This document shows positions 58,725-64,000 of a DNA stretch of 64,000 bases, in pieces. Source of the DNA: Rhodeus uyekii. Taxonomy: Eukaryota > Chordata > Actinopteri > Cypriniformes > Acheilognathidae. The notes beneath the pieces are model-generated. The model ran no database searches. It saw nothing but the letters and a program-made list of their open reading frames with translations, and had not been told where the DNA came from. The stretch lies in assembly GCA_037043235.1 (NCBI GenBank), contig JAWRVZ010000051.1, positions 4,055,501 to 4,119,500 of the forward strand. Direction: 5' to 3'. A program made the translations under genes and the position numbers. Within the stretch, counting starts at the first letter, position 1, and each line of letters opens with the position of its first letter.

Positions 58725-58742
58725 TCCCGGGTTTCGGCACCA
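58725..58742 (-). promoter_or_regulatory. Primer-binding site, tRNA-Phe type
   Basis: On the minus strand TGGTGCCGAAACCCGGGA lies one base after the 5' LTR end. From established tRNA sequence, vertebrate tRNA-Phe begins GCCGAAA and ends in the complementary acceptor strand plus CCA, so this 18-nt site would pair with its 3' end. This fixes the element's orientation and marks it as a reverse-transcribing LTR element. Confidence 0.88.
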
Positions 58743-58743
58743 G

Positions 58744-59063
58744 TGTAACGGAGTTAAATGTTCAGGGAGGAAGGAGGCGGGAACCGGCAGACATTGAACA
58801 GACTTTAATGGTGAAAAATAAAACAAACTCAAAACGAAAGTAATGGCGGCGGCCCCTCGCGGTCGACCGCCGCCCACACAAAACATAACATAAAATCCAG
58901 GCCTGGTCCTCTCTCGCTTTCACTGTCGTCGCTCCTCCTTTTAAGTCTCCGCTCCTCCGTGAGAATAGAGAGACCGATGGCTCGCAGGTGTCGCTCATTC
59001 TCAATCACGCCACCGGCTCTCGTGACGCTCTCACGATCCCTTGACCCCGCCCTGCTCGCCACA
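58744..59063 (-). repeat. 5' LTR of the miniature element
   Basis: A 320-bp LTR. It differs from its partner by two substitutions near 59035 and 59041 and by lacking two bases near 58825. It has the same TATA-like box and ATTAAA signal (58804-58809). Confidence 0.93.
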
Positions 59064-59068
59064 AGGGC

Positions 59069-62000
59069 CATTTCATTAAATTTGTTGTATTGCTGTGCTG
59101 AAATGTATTTTCATGTACCACGTTCATTAAACTGCAGTAACGGTAACTAACGAATACAAAAAATTAATTGTTGCTAATAAAATTAATGACATGCATTTAA
59201 AAAAAAGACAGTTGTGCCATGTCATTATAGGGTGAACTATTCCTTAAAGAGAGAGACGGATAAATAGAGACAGAGGTGAATGTGTTGACATTGATATTGA
59301 ATGCATTTCTGTGTATTTGCATATGGCTCATGTGACATTTCGTTACATCACGGTGAACTGACTTTATTATCTCTTCTTTAAGAAAAATAAATAAAAATAA
59401 AAATGCGTAGATGATCATCATCATCATCACTTGCCCTGTCCGTCTGGTTCAGCACAAGCACATATTTGCAACAACAACAGGCCTTCAGCCTCACTGCTTA
59501 CACAAAGCTCAAATCACTCTGGGATCAGGAGCCAAAAGAGAAAATTCTTTCTAGTCTTTAAACCCCTATGGCTCTAGACACATTTCCCTGCGTGGATGCA
59601 GCTCTGCTCACGTCAGTGTAATGAGCAGCGATGTTCTGGACCATGTTCTACATTGTATGTTTGACCCTGATTACACTGAGCTGAGCCCGTCGGGTGGTCA
59701 ATCCTTTTCCCAGCATCCTCTACCCAGCCACATCAATTTAATGCCTTGTCCTTCTCCTCCAATGAAATATAAATGACACTCTCAAATGCAAAAGAAACCA
59801 ATTCCACCAGGCTGGACGTGTGTGCTTGCGCCAACGATTTCAGTTTGCTTTTCATCCAAGACCAGATTAGACACTTGACCCAGACGCACCTGACAAGATT
59901 AAGTTACTCCAGCTGGACTGAAGGCCCTCAGGTAAAGGCACAGAGAGAGAGAAAGCGTGCAAAGAGATAGAGACCATGTGACAGTGTGTGAGAGAGACAG
60001 AAACAGATGACTCTGGACACAAATGGAGAGTTTGCTTGCAAGTGAGTTACATATTTAACAAGCCAGCAAAAACAAAAGGAAAAGAAAAATCCAAATCTGT
60101 AAAAGTCAAATCTGCACTTGCACTGAGAGAAGAACTGGCTCAATAAATTTGTCCAACCACACAATGCATGTATGTTTTCAAACATGGCTGGCATATAGTT
60201 GGTTGTAAACATTTAATATTTGTATTATATAAAATGTTGTATAATATAATTTAATACAATAATATAATATGTAAGGGTGTGACAATACAGTTATGGGCTG
60301 TTTACAACTAAAAATGGAACACGTTTTATGCGTTTTGGTCGTTTACTTAAAACACAAGCTTTTGAAAACTGGTTTCAAAGTGCAAGTTACTGAAATCGAT
60401 ACCGCCATTCACATGTAAAAAAACAAAAACGTGAATTTGTGAAAACGGTGAAGTCGTGAGCATGCTTATTATGTCTCGAGTCTGTTGGCACGTAGCTACT
60501 TAGTTTGTAGTTCATTACAAAGTGACATCGCCAACTACTGTCATCGTTTTTAGTCGTTTTTGTAGATTGGTGTGAATGGGATTGTTTTGACAACATTGCC
60601 ATCTGTATGTGTAAAAAGCAAAGGAAAAACCTTACATCACAGTCCTAAATGTACCCTGGGCTCATGAGTCAAGACCATTGACAATATTGGGTTCATGAGA
60701 ATGAGATGATGTTTTAACACTTTTTTTCTATAAATGTTTTGCATGGTACTTTTTTTGTGTTAATTTAAATTAAGAAATTATTATTTTTATTCAGCAAAGA
60801 TGCATTCAAATAATAGTGACTTCAGATATTTATACTCACCAGCCATTTTATTAAATACACCTTGCTAGTTCCGGGCTGGACCCTTGTTGCCCCAAGACCT
60901 ACCTTAGCTCTTCATTTTATGGATTCAGAAAAGTGCTGGAACCATGAATAAGTTAACAAATATTTATATGTAAAAATAAAACTGGTGCAAATACAGTGTC
61001 AATCGCTGTTTCTGCCAGAACCGAAAAAAACCCCCCAAATTGTTATTGCATTTATGGCACATCAAAGAAGGTCTCACTTCTGACTTGGGAAATGGGCAGT
61101 CATGGTTTTCAAATTTAGAGGCATCTAGGCCACACATCTTGATCACACCCCTGCAGAGCAGATGGGATATTTAAGAACAGCTGGCTCTCAAGGTTTCATC
61201 TCCCACAACACTTCTGATCGTCATCTTTGAGACCATCACCTTTCAGTACGCTCCACTTGAGAGGGCATCATTTTGTGAGTGCCCTTTTCCACCATGTGAG
61301 TGGAGCTTGTTCTCTGTAATTAAATCGGCTCGAGGTTCTGTGTCTAAGTCCATACTGCTCTATTCAGAGTTCTGCCCTGGGGCTCCAACACTCAAATTAA
61401 CCTTTAACTATTATAATCACCTTGGAGACTCTCTATCTTTCTCTTGAAGACTGAACTGAGGTACTAAAGAAGCTCATTGCAGTTAAACTGAACACAGTCC
61501 TGAAAAGTAACAAGAGATTGAGAAGGTTTTCCTTCTACACTTCAATAAATGACACAAGATGCTCCAAGAAATTACATTCTAGCCCATTTTCCACAAGCAA
61601 TTTAACACAAACAAAATTATCAATTGCATTTATAGCAGAAAATAGTGGGGGGTTTTGCATCGAAATTATAATTGCCTTATAATTTACTCACCCCCATGAT
61701 TAATATTTGAGATAAATTAAGATATTTTTAATTAAACTTAAGACCAAGCGGTTTCCCAGGATGCCAGACAAAGAGAGAAACTCTCTCAGAGGCTTCGTAA
61801 ACGCCCACGGGCACTCAGACAAGTATGTGATTGGTTCCCGGAGCGAGATCGACCAATGAGAGCACGAGTGGATGTATCCCGTGAGCTGAATGGCTGATCC
61901 TACTTCGTGGATTTTCACCTAAGCTAATTGTATTTGTAGGTGAACATAAAATAAGTTCCATACCACTACTGGTGAACCTTCCAGTTTAATGCAAATATGT

Positions 62001-62460
62001 CCGAAAGGTCTGATATTACAATAAGATGCCATATGAAATATATTGTAAGTGTTGTTTATTTTCATCACGTTGTGCCTCGCATTTTGAATGTTTTGGATAC
62101 CACTATCAAAACTTTGTGATATAAACAGTTTGATGTTGAATATTCATCCAAATTATGGTGAAAACCAAAAACCATTTCTTTACTTCTAATAAAAGTACAT
62201 TTAAAAATCCATAATAAAAGAGCCATTCTAAAAAAATAACAAACACCCAAATAAAAATATATCATCAGATTTAATATATGATTCGATATATCAGTATGTA
62301 CATCACCTGTATTCAAAAACATACTGTAAACCAAATCTAATAAATACATGAATATCTAATAAATTGTCTCTGTGTTTAACTTGCCCTGTCAGTCCTCTAC
62401 TATAAGTGGAAATCATCAATTTACTAAATAATGTAAACTTTACTGTCTGCTTCATTTCCA
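59069..62460. other. Non-coding stretch with repeat fragments
   Basis: 59190-59247 is the right terminus of a 'TTAAAGGGAT' element ('gggtgaactattccttaaag'). 60735-60800 is a piece of the AT-rich dispersed repeat. 60832-60935 ('ccattttattaaatacacct', 'gctagttccgggctggaccc') matches a widespread fish DNA-repeat start. A (CAT)n tract lies at 59414-59429. No gene is recognised. Confidence 0.5.
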
Positions 62461-63019
62461 CTTTAAAAGGATTGTTTACCCAGAAATGAAAATTCCATAA
62501 TTCCAAATAATTCCATAAACATGTTGTATACATTTCTTTCTTCTTCTGAACATAAAAGAAAACAATTTTAAATAATGCTGGTGTTACATGTTAGTCGTGG
62601 TCTTTGTGTACGTACTTCCTGTTTCCTCCTGTGATTTTCCCAGTGTATTTATCACTCCCCTCTCGTGTCATCAGTCACCTCGTTAGTCTTGTCAGCTGTC
62701 TAATTCCCTCATTCCTTCCTTGTGTGTTTATACCTCATGTTTACCTTCAGTCCTTGTCGAGTGTCGTAGCTAGATGGTCGTTTCCCTCTCTGCAGTCTCA
62801 GTGTCCATGCTCCCAGATTTGCAAAAAGAAGTGCCGTTTCGTTTTATTTGCTTAGAGTGCTTTTGTTTACGTTATTCATTAAAAAGTATTCCAACGATTC
62901 CCTGTGCCTCCATGCCTTCCCATTCTCCATTCACCAAGACAGTTGGTAATCAAACAGTTGACTGTAGCCATAATTTGTTAATGACAAAATTTTCATTTTA
63001 GGGCAAACTGTCCCTTTAA
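62461..63019 (+). mobile_element. Small DNA element ('TTAAAGGGAT' family) split by a solo LTR
   Basis: The left terminus 'ctttaaaaggattgtttacc' with 'cagaaatgaaaattcc' and the right terminus 'aattttcattttagggcaaa' with 'ctgtccctttaag' are inverted repeats of the family. The interior is interrupted at 62581 by the solo LTR and resumes at 62942. Without the LTR the element would be about 195 bp. Confidence 0.75.
62577..62946 (+). mobile_element. Solo LTR, nested, same family as 15901-16265
   Basis: A 360-bp unit (62582-62941) starts TGTTACATG and ends AAGACA. The flanks are GCTGG and GTTGG, sharing 4 of 5 bases with one C-to-T change. It has an ATTAAA signal near 62878. The middle matches the reverse complement of the LTR at 15901-16265 ('ctcccagatttgcaaaaaga', 'agtgccgtttcg'). 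Confidence 0.8.
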
Positions 63020-63537
63020 GAAAAGTCTTAGGAGTTTGGATTGACATGACCCTGTTAAGAATGTACATTAACTTATATGTATTCCTCTTTTAACTGTTTG
63101 TTTGGTTTCAGAAAAAGAAACATGGAGAAATTCATGAAAGCTTGAAACGCACTATTTTTCACTATTTTTGAACAAATCGTCTCAACCTTCTTCCTTCATC
63201 TCATCTATAAAAATTGACAAATGGAATAAATAGAGAGCACCCTTGAGGGCTAACATAACGCATCCAAACTCTCAGAGGCTCTTGCAGTGGTCAGCTCATG
63301 ACGATTCAGTCCGAAACTTTGACCCCCCTCAGCTTTAAGTAACAAGATTGTGAGGAGAGTGAAACATGCGCCGAAATGACACGCTCACCCTTGAATTTAA
63401 ACAGCAGCAGGTGAAAGTCCAGACACTATACAGAAGAGAAGAGATACCATACAGCACGCAACCTACATTGCATAGAGGTCTCGGCTATCCAGAAGTAAAC
63501 AGTTCTCTGCTGCATATTGGAAGACAGGCTGAAATTG
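63020..63537. other. Non-coding stretch; possible 5' UTR at its end
   Basis: No repeat is recognised. From about 63340 the sequence becomes less AT-rich and leads into the candidate exon. A 65-codon frame from an ATG at 63366 has no known motif. Confidence 0.35.
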
Positions 63538-63592
63538 ATGTCAGGTCTCCAGGCGCTGGCTGAACCAATGGAAGAGGATGAAATTTTTTATG
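63538..63592 (+). CDS. Candidate first coding exon, product unknown
   Basis: An ATG at 63538 opens a frame reading MSGLQALAEPMEEDEIFY, followed by a strong donor site (TATG|GTAAGAAG, exon end at 63592). An in-frame TAA at 63496-63498 precedes the ATG, consistent with a 5' UTR. A second ATG (63568) lies in the same frame. The acidic EEDE stretch is not diagnostic of any family I recognise. The Kozak context of the first ATG is weak. The next exon would lie beyond the window. The sequence shows only the open frame, upstream stop and donor; the gene is inference. Confidence 0.3.
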
Positions 63593-64000
63593 GTAAGAAG
63601 AAATAAACACATCAGCACGTTGTTTTTGGTGACCCCGACAGAAGTGGCACTATCGTATGTGCAATGCTATGAATTTCTGAAGCATTTTTATTAAGCTGAG
63701 AAAGTGTGGTCTGTAATGCTCAAAAAAGTGCAATTTGCTGATGGTTTACCAAAGGAACTCAATTTAAGGAGTAGTAAAAGAGAATTATTCAAATGAATGA
63801 TAGGCAGCATGAATTGATAAGATCTTAAGAATAATTCCATTAAAATATAAACCTAAACTTCTACGCTAAATCAATTCTTAATATTTTTTCTTATTTAAGT
63901 CATCTTTTCCAATGTTTCCAAGCTGAGATTAAAATTAATATTTAATCTCAGACATCAAAATAACAATTATAGGGGCAGTACCTGCCAGATACTGCCAGTC
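63593..64000. other. Non-coding stretch at window end
   Basis: AT-rich DNA with no recognised feature; an intron if the preceding exon is real. Confidence 0.4.

Larger units (their letters stand above)
57750..59068 (-). mobile_element. Intact miniature LTR retrotransposon (TRIM-like), with TSD
   Basis: Two direct repeats (57755-58076, 322 bp; 58744-59063, 320 bp) begin TGTAAC and end GCCACA and bound a 667-bp interior. A perfect 5-bp duplication AGGGC flanks the whole (57750-57754, 59064-59068). On the minus strand the order is 5' LTR (59063 to 58744), one spacer base, a primer-binding site, interior, a G-rich tract next to the 3' LTR (58090 to 58077), then 3' LTR. The LTRs differ by only two substitutions and a 2-bp indel, so the insertion is recent. 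There is no gag, protease, RT or integrase. At 1309 bp it fits the TRIM class, which moves using proteins supplied by a relative, probably Ty3/gypsy. Read as plus strand, the interior has a poly-C/G block and a 20-nt A run (58259-58278). Confidence 0.93.

Noticed and set aside
58162..58740. 192-codon frame on the minus strand starting in the primer-binding site
   Set aside because: It opens with GTG inside the primer-binding site, contains a poly-Phe run encoded by the poly-T tract, and has no gag, zinc-knuckle, protease or RT motif. It is a composition artefact.
1..64000. CRISPR arrays, prokaryotic operons or phage
   Set aside because: There are no regular direct repeats with unique spacers, no ribosome-binding sites with long frames, and the repeats are clearly those of a vertebrate genome.

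Overview
The window is vertebrate nuclear DNA: AT-rich, with almost no open frame longer than about 130 codons outside one GC-rich block, and full of microsatellites and eukaryotic transposable-element remnants. The types of repeat (tRNA-derived SINEs with a HAmo-like body, small DNA elements with 'TTAAAGGGAT' termini, Tc1-like transposases with ancient stops, hAT, LINE, Ty3/gypsy and tyrosine-recombinase retroelements) point to a teleost, most likely a cyprinid. No bacterial-style gene, operon, CRISPR array, rRNA or functional tRNA gene was seen.

Layout. 1-6.7 kb: a 1.2-kb element with terminal inverted repeats (TIRs), an LTR fragment, a dispersed AT-rich repeat, one candidate exon and a broken Tc1 transposase. 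10-11.6 kb: a near-perfect foldback element beside a decayed Ty3/gypsy pol fragment. 12.6-25.8 kb: SINEs, a solo LTR with perfect target-site duplications (TSDs), a hAT-like end and a tandem array of tRNA-like units. 26.7-27.6 kb: a Tc1-like remnant interrupted by a solo LTR. 28.9-36.7 kb: two more solo LTRs, the second inside an older element. 39-40.3 kb: a decayed LINE reverse transcriptase. 44.3-44.9 kb: a hAT-type non-autonomous element with 8-bp TSDs. 51.8-55.5 kb: two small DNA elements, a SINE and the 3' end of a tyrosine-recombinase retroelement. 57.75-59.07 kb: the best-preserved element. 62.5-63.0 kb: a solo LTR nested in a small DNA element. 63.4-63.6 kb: a possible first coding exon.

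The highlight is 57755-59063, a 1309-bp miniature LTR retrotransposon on the minus strand. It has two LTRs (322 and 320 bp) that differ by two substitutions and one 2-bp indel, a perfect 5-bp TSD (AGGGC), an 18-nt primer-binding site that looks complementary to the 3' end of tRNA-Phe, and a GC-rich interior of only 667 bp with no gag or pol. A solo LTR (27315-27608) and a truncated LTR (3606-3778) of the same family lie elsewhere in the window, so one family is seen at three stages of decay.

No host gene can be identified with confidence. Two candidate exons (5603-5762 and 63538-63592) have plausible splice sites but no recognised product. Most of the rest reads as intergenic or intronic DNA, with a few homeodomain-motif-rich blocks that could be conserved regulatory DNA; that is inference only.
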